Assembly (NCBI GenBank): GCA_964370635.1
Contig: CAYJJU010000004.1
Span: 1-64,000 of the forward strand
Length of the DNA: 64,000 bases
Source: SIG603 sp964370635
GTDB lineage: Bacteria; Bacillota; Clostridia; Oscillospirales; Acutalibacteraceae
Reading direction: 5' to 3'
Made by a program: the position numbers and the translations under genes. Shown piece by piece: positions 51,501 through 61,714 of this stretch. The stretch's first letter is position 1; each line of letters starts with the position of its first letter. The notes under the pieces are model-generated. The model did no database searches, was not told the DNA's origin, and saw only the letters and a list, made by a program, of their open reading frames with translations.

Positions 51501-54500
51501 TTTAATACTCCTTACACAGTAAATAATACTGAATTTACACTTGATGCTGGCTTTGTACCTGCAGGCAGTGGAATGACAATTGACGGTGCAACATATAAAG
51601 TATCTGAAACAGTTACTTTAGATGCAGACAACGCAATTCAAACTGTTAAATTCCTTATGACTGTACCTACACAAAGTGTAGACGTTGTAAAAACTTCTGA
51701 TACAGGTAAGGTAAGCGGTTCAGAAGGAAACACAATTACAACTTACACATCAGAAGCAGGCAAGGAAATCACTTACACAGTTACAGTAACAAACAATGGC
51801 GATGTTGATTTAACAAACGTTATTATTATTGATGACAAGTGGGTAGATGGCGACACTGTTGAAGTTGATGGAACTAACACAATAGTTGAGGCTAATAGCT
51901 CAATAACAATCGATTCACTTGCAGTAAATGAGACAGTTACAATAACTTACACACTTACACCGAGTGAAGCGGATACATTAACAAATAATGTAGATGTTTT
52001 TGCAAGTGACATACTTCTAGGCGAAGATTCTCACACTGTTGAGATTACAGAGCCTGAAATTGAGTACGCAGATGTTGATACTTCACTTCACATCTTGCTA
52101 CCGGGCCAAGATATGACGGCTCACCGTGGAACCGGTTCTTACTATAACTGGTTAGGTGCAGGACAATTCTTACAAACAGCTCTTGATACAGAGCCGGGCG
52201 TTAGAGACATCATAGAAATTACCACAAAAGGTTACGTGACTGATGATGTATTTATTGACCCTAACAATCCTAGGGCAGATAAAGAAAATGATGAGTTAGT
52301 TGATGATTTTGACCGTGAAGCTATTAGAACAAATGGCGATCTTGATACAAACGGAAATGAAATTGTCAGACTAATGGCAAAAGATGCTGCAGGTAGCACA
52401 TCAATCATGAATGCTCTAAAAGCACTTGAATATGCCGATGGCACTCTAGTATTTGCTAATAATCAAGCAGTTACAGATTTTGCTAATGGCACAACAGAGC
52501 TTAAATATGGAACTAACTTCCAAGTTGTTTGGTATAGAATAGTTACCAACATGGGATCTGGTATAACTGAAAGTGGCGGATATCAACAAAATTACCACAT
52601 TGATGGATATTTAGTTGACTATGCAGAAGTAGAAGAAATCACTTATACAGTTAAATTCTATAATAGTGACGATACAACTGTTTTAGGAACTTATTCAGAT
52701 GTAGCAGCTGATACAGTACTATCATCTTTATCAGATGAAGCAGCTACAAACCAAGCACTAGTTACCTTAAACGGTGGCGTATTTGTGGGTTGGTCGGAAA
52801 CTCCTGACGGAACTACTGCGGTTGACTTTACAGACGACTCAGTGGCAATTGCTGGAGACAAAGACTTCTACCCAATCATTGGATACACATTATCTTATGA
52901 TGACGGTGTAACAGATGGTTCTGTAACAGGCATGCCAGACTCACTAAGTAGCACTGTAGCAGTTGGTACAAACCCAACTCTAGCTGAAGAGCCTACAAGA
53001 GAAGGTTACACATTTGCAGGCTGGAAGTCAGATGAAGCAACTTCTGCAACTTATGACGCAGAAGCAACAACATTCACAATGCCAGCACAAGCTATAACAA
53101 TGACCGCACAGTGGACGGCTAATGAGTTTACTTATACTTATTATCCACATGAAGGCGATTTATTAACTGGCGAAACAACAGTTGAAAATGTATTTAGCTA
53201 TGGCGCTACAGAAAGAAATGCCGCTCCAGCCAATACATTTACAAAACCAGGTCATAGACTTGTAGAGTGGGCTATAAGAGATGTAGATGGAAACAACGAA
53301 TCAACAGCTAGATATATCCCAGGCGAGAGCTTATTAACCCTTAAAGAGGGCGACCTAGAGTTCAACGCTATATGGGAGAAAGTCATTGACGACCCATACT
53401 GGTCAACGGTTACTTTCTTAGATGTTGATGGCGATGTATTAGGTAGTTTTGTCGGAATTGAACCCGGTACACTATGGGATACATATTTCGATGATACCAC
53501 AGTTGACGGAGTGACTCGTACAGAAACATCATTACCAACACAAGCTGGTTATACATCTAGTTGGAGTGCAGATGATACATTACCTACACCTGACTATGCA
53601 ACAATAACCACAGAAAATGGTGCGATTAATGGTCACTACGTTTACCAAGCACAAAAAACAGCTAATGAGTATACATTAAGCTTTAATGAAGACGGTGGAG
53701 CTTTAACAGCAACTTCAGCAGTAACACTTGCAGACCAAGTTGAAACCTATGGAGTAGCAATTGGTGCACTACCGGAAGTAGAAAAAGCTGGCTACACATT
53801 TGACGGATGGTTTATAGGTAATCTACAAATCAGCCCTACTACAGTTTGGAACTACACTTCAGACCAAACAGCGGTAGCAAGGTGGACAGCACTTTCATAC
53901 ACAGCAACGTTTGACTCAAATGGTGGATTACCAGTAGCAGACCAAACAGCGCNNNNNNNNNNNNNNNNNNNNNNNNNNNNNNNNNNNNNNNNNNNNNNNN
54001 NNNNNNNNNNNNNNNNNNNNNNNNNNNNNNNNNNNNNNNNNNNNNNNNNNNNCTATCAACAATAGTAACAGTAGGCGGAGTGACATACTATGCAGTATGG
54101 ACAGCAAACAGTTACACAGCAACGTTTGACTCAAATGGTGGATTACCAGTAGCAGACCAAACAGCGCAAGGAACATTTGGCGGAAACTACGACTTTAGTG
54201 CAATAGTTGAACCATCAAGAGACGGATACACATTCGCAGGCTGGGGAACAACAAGCACAACAGCAGTAGCAGATGCAGAAGACATAGGCGAACTATCAAC
54301 AATAGTAACAGTAGGCGGAGTGACATACTATGCAGTATGGACAGCAATCGAATACGACATCACTTATGAACTAAACGATGGAGCAGTTGATGCAACAACA
54401 CCAAATCCACTAACATACGACATTACTAACAGCTTTACACTAAACAATCCAACAAGAGATGGATACACATTTGACGGTTGGACAGTTGAGTTAGTAGATG

Positions 54501-57500
54501 CAATCACAGTACCAGGTGATACAACAAATATTACTTTAGGTACAACAACAACAGTAGGCACAGGAACTTACGGAAATCTTAAGTTCACAGCAAACTGGCT
54601 AAAAAATATTCCAAACGAGCAAGAGCTAGAAGCTTATGTATATTCAGAAATTCACACATATACTGATAGAGAATACACAGTTACAGCAGCAGAAATCGAA
54701 ACTTTCTTAACAAACAAAGGTTTACTTCCAACAGGCGCTAGCGTAGAGAGAGCGACAGTAGGAAGAACAGATTACGGTACAACTAGCTTTGAGTACACGG
54801 TTACAGGTTTAGTTGGTTACACACAAAACTCATTTGTTGTAACAGACAATACCCTAACAGTTAACAAAGCAACACTAACAGTAACACCAACACATGCAGA
54901 TGTTACTTACGGTGATCCAGTTCCAACAGATGGATATGGATATACACTTAGTGGATTTGTAGGCACAGTTGATAATGCAAACAATATCGGTCTAACAGGC
55001 ACAATAGCTCAAGACCAATATTCTACAACTTACCAACAAGACAACCTTCCAAATGCGGCAGGGTACACAATTACTCTACAAAGTACAGGTAACTTATCAT
55101 CGACTAACTACAACTTTGCACTTGCAACAGGAAGTCATAATGTTGATAAAGCATCTATAAACGATGAAACGGATTTAGCAAACAATGATGTAGATGTAAC
55201 TTATGATTCAAATTCACACGCACCTACAGTTGTATTAAGCAATGTAGTGCCTAACACAGGCTTTACTTTAGATTATGGTACAGGTACAGTTAGCGCAACA
55301 TCACTTGCAGACGGTACAGCAACATTTACATTACCGTCAACAATAGATGCAACTTTAGATGCAGACTTAAACTTAGACCCAATAGTTTATGGCTATACAA
55401 TTACTTCAAACGGCTATGAGGACATTTCTAGCTCAGTATCAACTTCTATAGCAAGAAGAAATGTAACTCTAACAGCAAACGATGTAACAGCAGAGTATTT
55501 AGAGCAAGGCATAACTAATGCTGGTGTCGCTGAATCCGGCGCACACAATATTATCGAGGCAGATAGAAACGGCTTAGCAATAGGCGTTACTAATCTACAA
55601 GACCCAGATGCACTTGCAAATATACTTCCAATAACACCTAGCAACGGTGCTTATGACTTTGCAAATACAACAGCAGATGTATTTGGAGTAAGCTTTACAG
55701 CTAACAACAACTACAACATCACACTAGTAAATGGTTCACTAACAGTTGTTGCAAATGAATTTGTTGGCACTGATGGCGAAACTCTAATTACAGAAGTAGA
55801 TGTTGACACAATTTATAATGCTCAACCACATGCACCAGCAGTTACAGCAAGCACAACAAATGGCCAAACTGCAACTATCATGTATGGTAATGCGGTAGGT
55901 AATTACACTGAAACATTGACAGCTGCAGGCTTCCCAACAAGAACAGACGCAACTGAAAATAACGGTGAAACAATTACTTACTTCTATGAAGTAACAGCAC
56001 AAGGTTATGTACCTGCACAAGGTAGCGTAACAGTTGACATTGCAAGAAGAGATGTAACTCTAACAGCAAATAGTGCGCAAAGAGAATATCTTGAAGCACT
56101 AGGCACAGCAGAGTCTTACACAGAAACTGCAGGCAACATTATAGCAACTGATGTACAAGGACTAAACATTAATGTAAATCATGATGCAGCAAACGTAGCA
56201 ACACTACTAAACACAGTTCCAACAGGTGATGGAACAGGAACAGGTTATACTTATGCAGATACAACAGCAGATGTATTTACAATAACCCACACAGCTAACA
56301 ACAACTACGACTTCACACTAGTAAATGGTTCACTAACAGTTGTTGCAAATGAATTTGTCGACGAAGATGAGAGCTTAATCAACGCAACAAATGTAAATGA
56401 AACATATGACGCAACACCTTATGCACCATCAGTTACAGCAAGCACAACAAATGGCCAAACTGCAACTATCATGTATGGTAATGCGGTAGGTAATTACACT
56501 GAAACATTGACAGCTGCAGGCTTCCCAACAAGAACAGACGCAACTGAAAATAACGGTGGAACAATTACTTACTTCTATGAAGTAACAGCACAAGGTTATG
56601 TACCTACACAAGGTAGCGTAACAGTTGACATTGCACAGCTTGACCTACCTCTAACAGCTAACAGCTCAAGAGTTGAGTATCAAGCAGGCGTGGCACAAAC
56701 AGTTTCAGGCGTTGAAGAAACAGGTACATCTATAGTAGATCATAGAGTCGTTTCAACATCAAGCGTAACTGAAACATTCCCAGGCACATATCCACACGTT
56801 GCAACTCTAGCCGATGTAACAATTACTGACGCTACAGGCACACCAGTAACAAACAACTACGACATTACTTTAACAGATGGTTCACTTGAAATCTATCTAC
56901 CAGAAGTAATAGAAATTCCGTCAGAGTATTCTGCGGACTTCAACAAAATTTATGACGACGTAGCACTAAGCGTAACAGCCGACCAAATCGCAAGAGCAGT
57001 TGAAGATTTACTTTCACTACCTGTAAACTATCTAGTAGCAGATAATGGTCTATCAACAACAGGCGGCGACGTAGCCGACAGCGCTACAGGACTACAAGTT
57101 ATGGTTAGACTAGCAAGTGATGAAAACAACATGACTGAGGCAAGTGTTGATTTAACAATTGCACAAAGACCAGTTGACTACACACTAGCAGGACTAATTA
57201 CACCATTCCAAACACTTACAACTGATGCACAAAAAGCAGCTTTATACACAGACGCAGCTCTTGAGGCTACCGGTGTACTGCCACAGGATATCGCAAGCTT
57301 CGGCTTTGGTATCAGCATAGCAGATGAAGCTACTCTAGTAGAAACAGTTGACACACACGAAGACGTTATATCGCTAACATTCACAGCAAATCCAAACTAT
57401 GTATTCACAGTTAATACAAGTGATTTGACAGTTGATAACAGCATAGGCGGTATAGCAACTATAGACGCAGCAGGCGCACCTGTAGCAAAAGTTTATGATG

Positions 57501-58447
57501 CAACACCAATTACAGCATCACCTGCAATGTTCGCAGTTACAAATCAAGACGGCGATGACATAAGTGGCGATGTAACTCTTGTTGAGTATTCAACAGACGG
57601 TGGCACAACATTTACAACTACAGCTCCAAGCATCACAGGCGTTGCTGCAGTACCATTCACAGCAAGATTTACAGTTTACGGTTATGATCCAATTATCGCT
57701 CAAGCAACTCTAGCAGTTACACCAGCTCCTGTAACATTTACAGTAGCAGATGCAACTAAAGTAGCAGGCGATGCAGACCCAGCATTCGTAGCAGGCGTAA
57801 CAGCCGGTACAGTTTACGGCGCACAAGATATCGTTTATGCTATCACTCGTGAAGCAGGCGACGTTGCAGGCGAAACTTACGAACTAACAGGTTCACAAGT
57901 TGGAACAAATCCAAACTACACAGTAACATTCGTCCCAGGTACACTAACAGTTACAGCTCCAGCAGTAGAAGTTATTCCAGATGAGCCAACTCCTCTAGAT
58001 GAAACTCCTGACGATGAAGAGCCAACAACTACTGATATCGAAGACGAAGATGCACCGCTAGACGACGGCGAAGGCACAACTGAAATAGAAGACGAAGAAG
58101 CACCTCTAGCCTCAGGCAGAGCATGGAGCTTGTTTGACTTAATCATGACAGGTGTAGCAATCGTTCTAGCTCTTGGCTACCTAGTAGTTAGACCAAGAAA
58201 AGAAGAGTATCAAACTCAAGAAGAAGAAGAAAGCAAGAACAAAAAACGTCTATTCACAAGCCTAGGCTTAGCCATCATGGCAGTGTTCAGCGTAGTTCTA
58301 CTACTTCTAACTCAAGACTTTACTCAACCTATGATAGTATTTGATATCTACAGCGTAGTATTCGCAGTAGTAGCTCTAGTTCAAGCAGGCGTTATGTTCT
58401 TCGTAAGAAAAAAAGACGATGAAGACAACAAAACAGCTCAATTTTAA
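48597..58447 (+). CDS. Giant surface protein: vWA, DUF11-like, InlB B-repeats, MBG repeats, three-helix anchor (contains assembly gap)
   Basis: This protein has at least 3,291 residues if the gap is 125 nt. A signal peptide ends near VFA (about residue 32). A von Willebrand A domain with the MIDAS motif VLDRSGSMEG (Asp627) follows, then a DUF11-like repeat (about 1035-1150), a further domain starting SLHILLPGQDM, then InlB/Listeria-Bacteroides repeats (YTATFDSNGG and GYTFAGW patterns), then MBG-type repeats (TVTPTHADVTYGDP and variants) and an acidic linker. The C-terminus has three hydrophobic helices starting ASGRAWSLFDLI, not an LPXTG signal. The 100 N at 53953-54052 interrupt a 240-bp repeat. 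The start at 48597 fits AGGAGG at 8 nt; the ATG at 48591 is too close. It is likely an adhesin or host-interacting protein. Confidence 0.88.
53862..54347 (+). repeat. Tandem 240-bp (80-residue) InlB-type repeats
   Basis: At least two near-identical copies of 240 bp, in frame, encode TATFDSNGGLPVADQTA through VTYYAVWTA. One is complete (about 54108-54347) and one is broken by the gap. The assembly probably collapsed further copies. Confidence 0.75.
53953..54052. other. Assembly gap of 100 N inside a 240-bp repeat
   Basis: The sequence on both sides belongs to the same 240-bp unit: 53901-53952 equals 54116-54167, and 54053-54108 equals 54293-54348. The distance of 215 is 25 short of 240, so the true gap should be 125 bases, or 125 plus a multiple of 240. 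The frames before and after the gap differ by exactly the shift that 25 extra bases would mend. Confidence 0.85.
55841..56635 (+). repeat. Two copies of a 591-bp MBG-type unit
   Basis: About 200 bp at 55841-56040 recur almost unchanged at 56432-56631, a period of 591 bp (197 residues). The core is VTASTTNGQTATIMYGNAVG. The identical DNA over 200 bp, within more diverged flanks, points to recent conversion or duplication. Confidence 0.75.
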
Positions 58448-58477
58448 TAGAGATTAAGTTAAGTACTCATTAAAACA

Positions 58478-58518
58478 AAAAATGCAAGGCGTGAAGAAAT
58501 TCACGTCTTGCTTTTTTA
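58478..58518 (+). terminator. Terminator after the giant surface protein gene
   Basis: GCAAG-G-CGTGAA pairs with TTCACG-T-CTTGC around a 4-nt loop, followed by six T. Confidence 0.9.
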
Positions 58519-58519
58519 T

Positions 58520-58556
58520 TTGTAATATTTCTTTATCTGTGTTATGATTTAGTAAA
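58520..58556 (+). promoter_or_regulatory. Promoter of the GNAT gene, with a 25-bp block shared with 59169
   Basis: TTGTAA (58520-58525), 17 nt, TATGAT (58543-58548). A 25-bp block around the -10 box (58532-58556) recurs exactly at 59169-59193 before the next gene. Confidence 0.6.
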
Positions 58557-58581
58557 GATTGTTTATAATGAGGAGCTTAGT

Positions 58582-59046
58582 ATGAATATAAGAAAAATCA
58601 AAAGTGAAGATTTTGAGTCTATTTCAAAATTAGTTTTGCAAGTGCACGATTTGCACTATAAAAATAGACCCGACATTTATAATGATATTGATCCATTTGA
58701 GAAAAGCTATTTTGATTTTCTCATGAATGATGAAAATACTATTTCTATAGTGTGTGAGATTGACAGTAAGATTGTAGGATTTTGTGTAACAACTATACGC
58801 AAACCTTCAAATAATCCACTTCTTAAACCTAGATTGGTCGCCTATATTGAAGATATGTGCGTAGATAGCAACTATCGAAGAAATGGTATTGGAAAAAAGT
58901 TATTCGATGAAACTGTTCGTCTTTCAAAAAATCAAGGAGCGACTAGTGTTGAGTTAATGGTTTGGAATTTTAATTCTGAAGCAATTTCTTTTTATGAAAA
59001 ATTAGGGTTTTCACACCGAAGTCATATTATGGAATATAAAGTCTAG
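58582..59046 (+). CDS. GNAT family N-acetyltransferase
   Basis: This 154-residue enzyme transfers an acetyl group from acetyl-CoA. The CoA-binding motif A is VDSNYRRNGIGKKLFDE (about residues 94-110, Arg-x-x-Gly-x-Gly). Motif B follows in VELMVWNFNSEAISFYEKLGF (about 121-141), typical for GNAT enzymes of the RimI-like group. ATGAGGAGC lies upstream of the ATG. The acceptor is not known. The gene has its own promoter and lies alone between the giant gene and a kinase-like gene. Confidence 0.88.
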   Translation: MNIRKIKSEDFESISKLVLQVHDLHYKNRPDIYNDIDPFEKSYFDFLMNDENTISIVCEIDSKIVGFCVTTIRKPSNNPLLKPRLVAYIEDMCVDSNYRRNGIGKKLFDETVRLSKNQGATSVELMVWNFNSEAISFYEKLGFSHRSHIMEYKV

Positions 59047-59102
59047 AACTTAGTATAAGCGTTTGACGAGGTGATGTTTTGTTGTATGTATATTAGGTGA
59101 AA

Positions 59103-59130
59103 TCGTAGGGGCTCTGCTCTTGCCGTTTGT
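59103..59130 (+). repeat. Dispersed repeat fragment (GTAGGGG-CTCTTGCCG)
   Basis: GTAGGGGCTCTGCTCTTGCC is the same hairpin module seen at 19278-19303, here without the upstream modules. Confidence 0.5.
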
Positions 59131-59168
59131 CTAAAATTGGTAAAGCATACATTAAGTTAAAATATAAT

Positions 59169-59193
59169 TTTATCTGTGTTATGATTTAGTAAA
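59169..59193 (+). promoter_or_regulatory. Promoter block duplicated from 58532
   Basis: Exact copy of 25 bp including TATGAT (59180-59185); here the -35 would be TTAAAA. A second box, GATATAAT, and GGGAGG lie close to the start codon. Confidence 0.5.
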
Positions 59194-59215
59194 TTGATAT
59201 AATGGGAGGTATGAC

Positions 59216-59770
59216 ATGAATTCAAATATAATAGTTATCGGTCCGATACGTTCGGGTAAATCTACTATCTGTAAAAAACTTTCCGAAAAATTACAGATGA
59301 CTCATTTTGACATGGATGAACAACGTGAATATTTATATCCTGAAATGGGGTATTCAAATGAAATTGCCGAGGCAGAATTTGATTTGAAAGGAATTGAAGG
59401 TTGGTATCTATATCAAAAAGATTTTGAACTAAACGCAGTTAAAATTGCACTTTCAAAGAATAATAATGCTGTCATTGAGTTTGGTGGCGGGCAGAGTGTA
59501 TATGAAGAAAAATCAAGAGTAGAAGAATTTATTAATTTGATGAGTGAAGAAGAATATGTTTTTTTGCTATTGCCTTGTGCCGATATTCAAAAATCGCTAG
59601 AAATTCTTGATAAGCGAATTGGAGATGAAGACGCAGAAAAAATACTGAATCGCAAATTTATTAATTCATACACAAACAAGCAAGTTGCTAGATTTACTAT
59701 TTACACAGAGGGTAAAACCCCTGAGGAAACTATTGAAGAGATAATATCGCTATATAACAATGCCAAATAA
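59216..59770 (+). CDS. P-loop kinase-like protein (shikimate kinase fold)
   Basis: This 184-residue protein begins with VIGPIRSGKSTICKKL (Walker A, residues 6-21), followed by an Asp-rich turn, HFDMDEQREYLYPEMGY, and the block VIEFGGGQSVYEE. These are the features of the shikimate kinase/gluconate kinase fold, in which FGGG resembles the shikimate-binding GGG motif. No aromatic-pathway genes are near, and the residues for shikimate binding are incomplete, so a small-molecule kinase of unknown substrate is the safer call. GGGAGG precedes the ATG. A long terminator hairpin follows. Confidence 0.75.
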   Translation: MNSNIIVIGPIRSGKSTICKKLSEKLQMTHFDMDEQREYLYPEMGYSNEIAEAEFDLKGIEGWYLYQKDFELNAVKIALSKNNNAVIEFGGGQSVYEEKSRVEEFINLMSEEEYVFLLLPCADIQKSLEILDKRIGDEDAEKILNRKFINSYTNKQVARFTIYTEGKTPEETIEEIISLYNNAK

Positions 59771-59781
59771 TCAAAAACTAT

Positions 59782-59830
59782 AAAAAACAAACTACCACTA
59801 TCAAAATTTGATAATGGTAGTTTGTTTTTA
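59782..59830. terminator. Bidirectional terminator between kinase-like and MATE genes
   Basis: ACAAACTACCA-CT-ATCAAA pairs with TTTGAT-AA-TGGTAGTTTGT, flanked by A and T runs. It serves the kinase-like gene on the plus strand and the MATE gene on the minus strand. Confidence 0.88.
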
Positions 59831-59840
59831 TATAGCAATT

Positions 59841-59873
59841 TGAACGCATGAAATGCGTTCACTACAACACAAT
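59841..59873. repeat. Dispersed repeat fragment (TGAACGC module)
   Basis: TGAACGCATGAAATGCGTTCA has perfect 9-bp arms around a 3-nt loop and is followed by CTACAACAC. It is the same module that starts the repeats at 19166 and, inverted, 38471. Confidence 0.5.
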
Positions 59874-59880
59874 TCTCAAT

Positions 59881-61290
59881 TTATACGCTTCCTTTAAGCC
59901 ATTTTTTTGAATATAGCCTGTATGCAAAGAAAATGCCTCTAACGGCAAGCTCTAGTGCCATTGCTATCCATACGCCTACAAGGCCTAAACTTGATACTAA
60001 AAGATAGGAGAACACGATTCTGACGCCCCACATGGTAATAAGCGTTATTACAAACGGTGCCTTTGTGTCGCCCGCTCCTCTTAGACAGCCTGAAATTGCT
60101 ATGGACATTGCAAAAAACGGCTGTGCGTATGCCACTATTTTTAATACTTCTGAGCCAAGGGCAATGACCTCGGGGTCTGCTGTGAAAATGCTCATTAGTG
60201 GGGTTGAGAATATGTAGAGTAAAATGCCCGCTATAGTCATTATGATTATGCCTATAAAATTAATGAGCTTTGCAAATCGAAAGGCTAAATCTTGCCTGTT
60301 TGCGCCTATAGCCTGCCCTATCATAGTAGTGCCTGCCGTTGCTATTCCAAACGCAGGAAGGTAGCTTACCGCCTCGGCAGTTACCGCTAAGTGGTTGGCC
60401 GCTATTGCGACTGTTCCTATGGAGCTTATTATGCCTGTGATTAAAATTTGTGCCGCCGATATTGTAACACGCTCAAGTGCCACAGGTGTACCAAGTCGCA
60501 CGACAGTTTTGAGGGTTTTTGCAGAATATTTAAAGCTTGTGTCTTTTGAAAGTTTAATGTAGCTTGATTTTTTAAATAGGACTAGTACAAATAAAAAGCT
60601 AATTATAAATAGTGAAATTGCAGAGCCTAGGGCCGCACCAATAACGCCCAAATCTGCGCCCCACATGATAATTTTAATGCCGAAAACTTCGAGCTCTCTT
60701 GTGGGATAGATAAACAAGAAGTTTAGTGTTACATTTATTATATTGATAAATAAATTTAGTATCATGGGTGTTTTTGTGTCGCCAGAACAGCGGATTATAG
60801 CACCCACCATCATGACACACATATTAAAAGGAAGGGCGGCGGCTATTATCATAAAATACTGCACTGCCTGAGTGTGTATGTCCGCGCTAGCACCAAGCCA
60901 TGTCGGTAGAAAGTTTGAAATTGACAGGGCTAAAGCCGACATAAATACACCGAAAATCACTATGGATTTAAGCCCTTGTGCGACTATATGCTTTGCCTCA
61001 CCAAAGTCCTTAGCGCCTATTTTTTGCGCAACCTGCACCGAAAATCCTATGGACACGGCATTTAAAATTCCGTTAAAAAGCCAAGTTGTACTTGCGGTAA
61101 TTCCTATGGCGGCCGTGGCAGACGCTCCTAAAGAGCCTACCATTGCGGTGTCGATATACTGCACCATGGTGACCATAATTTGCTCAAAAATAGAAGGTAG
61201 AGCCAAGGTGCTTATAAGTATCAATATGCTTTTTAATTTAACCTCATCCTTATTATCAAGCATGCTTTGTAAGGGGTTAATTTTCTTCAT
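59881..61290 (-). CDS. MATE family multidrug/organic cation efflux transporter
   Basis: This 469-residue protein has twelve transmembrane helices in two related halves. Family blocks are LALPSIFEQIMVTMVQYIDTAMVGSLG in helix 1 and SISISGCLRG-like MSIAISGCLRGAGDTKAP in the second half, with AAALPFNMCVMMVGAIIRCSGDTKTP as the matching first-half block. It exports drugs or metabolites, driven by Na+ or H+. The start is ATG 61290, overlapping the thioesterase stop by one base, so the two genes are co-transcribed and translationally linked. Confidence 0.93.
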   Translation of the reverse strand: MKKINPLQSMLDNKDEVKLKSILILISTLALPSIFEQIMVTMVQYIDTAMVGSLGASATAAIGITASTTWLFNGILNAVSIGFSVQVAQKIGAKDFGEAKHIVAQGLKSIVIFGVFMSALALSISNFLPTWLGASADIHTQAVQYFMIIAAALPFNMCVMMVGAIIRCSGDTKTPMILNLFINIINVTLNFLFIYPTRELEVFGIKIIMWGADLGVIGAALGSAISLFIISFLFVLVLFKKSSYIKLSKDTSFKYSAKTLKTVVRLGTPVALERVTISAAQILITGIISSIGTVAIAANHLAVTAEAVSYLPAFGIATAGTTMIGQAIGANRQDLAFRFAKLINFIGIIIMTIAGILLYIFSTPLMSIFTADPEVIALGSEVLKIVAYAQPFFAMSIAISGCLRGAGDTKAPFVITLITMWGVRIVFSYLLVSSLGLVGVWIAMALELAVRGIFFAYRLYSKKWLKGSV

Positions 61291-61706
61291 CAACTGTGAC
61301 CTCTGTCCTCTCCGCTTATTGGTGGCACAATATGTTTTTTGCCCTCTTCATCCATTGCGATGTAGGTAAATTCTGCCTCGCAAATTCTTTTGTGTGGGCG
61401 TCTCCCGTGGTCATAGGGTTCAACATTTGCCATTACTTTTATTTTCATTGAAGTTTTGCCCACAGATGTCAAAATTGCCGTTAGATTTACTATGTCGTTT
61501 GGCATTGCAGGCTCAAAAAATTCCAAATTTTTCGCACTGGCTGTTACCACGTCGTATTCCGCATGTCTTTTGGCGCAAATCGCACCGACAACGTCCATCC
61601 ACGCCATGAGCTGGCCTCCAAAGAGTCTGCCTGCACCGTTGATATGCGACTGCAACACGAGTTGGGTCATGGTGGTAAATGATTGTTCTCTGTTTTTTGA
61701 TTGCAT
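61290..61706 (-). CDS. Acyl-CoA thioesterase (hotdog fold)
   Basis: This 138-residue hotdog protein hydrolyses acyl-CoA to free acid and CoA. The key block is HINGAGRLFGGQLMAWMDVVGAICAKRHA (residues 17-45), with the Asn/Gly and Asp typical for the YciA/BFIT group. The later KVMANVEPYDHG and CEAEFTYIAMDEEGK are also characteristic. GAGGTAATT precedes the ATG. It lies 8 nt after the YgiQ gene, so the three minus-strand genes and the phosphohexomutase make one unit. Confidence 0.9.
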   Translation of the reverse strand: MQSKNREQSFTTMTQLVLQSHINGAGRLFGGQLMAWMDVVGAICAKRHAEYDVVTASAKNLEFFEPAMPNDIVNLTAILTSVGKTSMKIKVMANVEPYDHGRRPHKRICEAEFTYIAMDEEGKKHIVPPISGEDRGHS

Positions 61707-61714
61707 AATTACCT

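Noticed and set aside
48597..54065. Two separate large surface-protein genes on the two sides of the N gap
   Set aside because: The gap lies within an exact 240-bp repeat, and a 125-base gap joins both frames; the apparent second start at 54080 lies inside the repeat.
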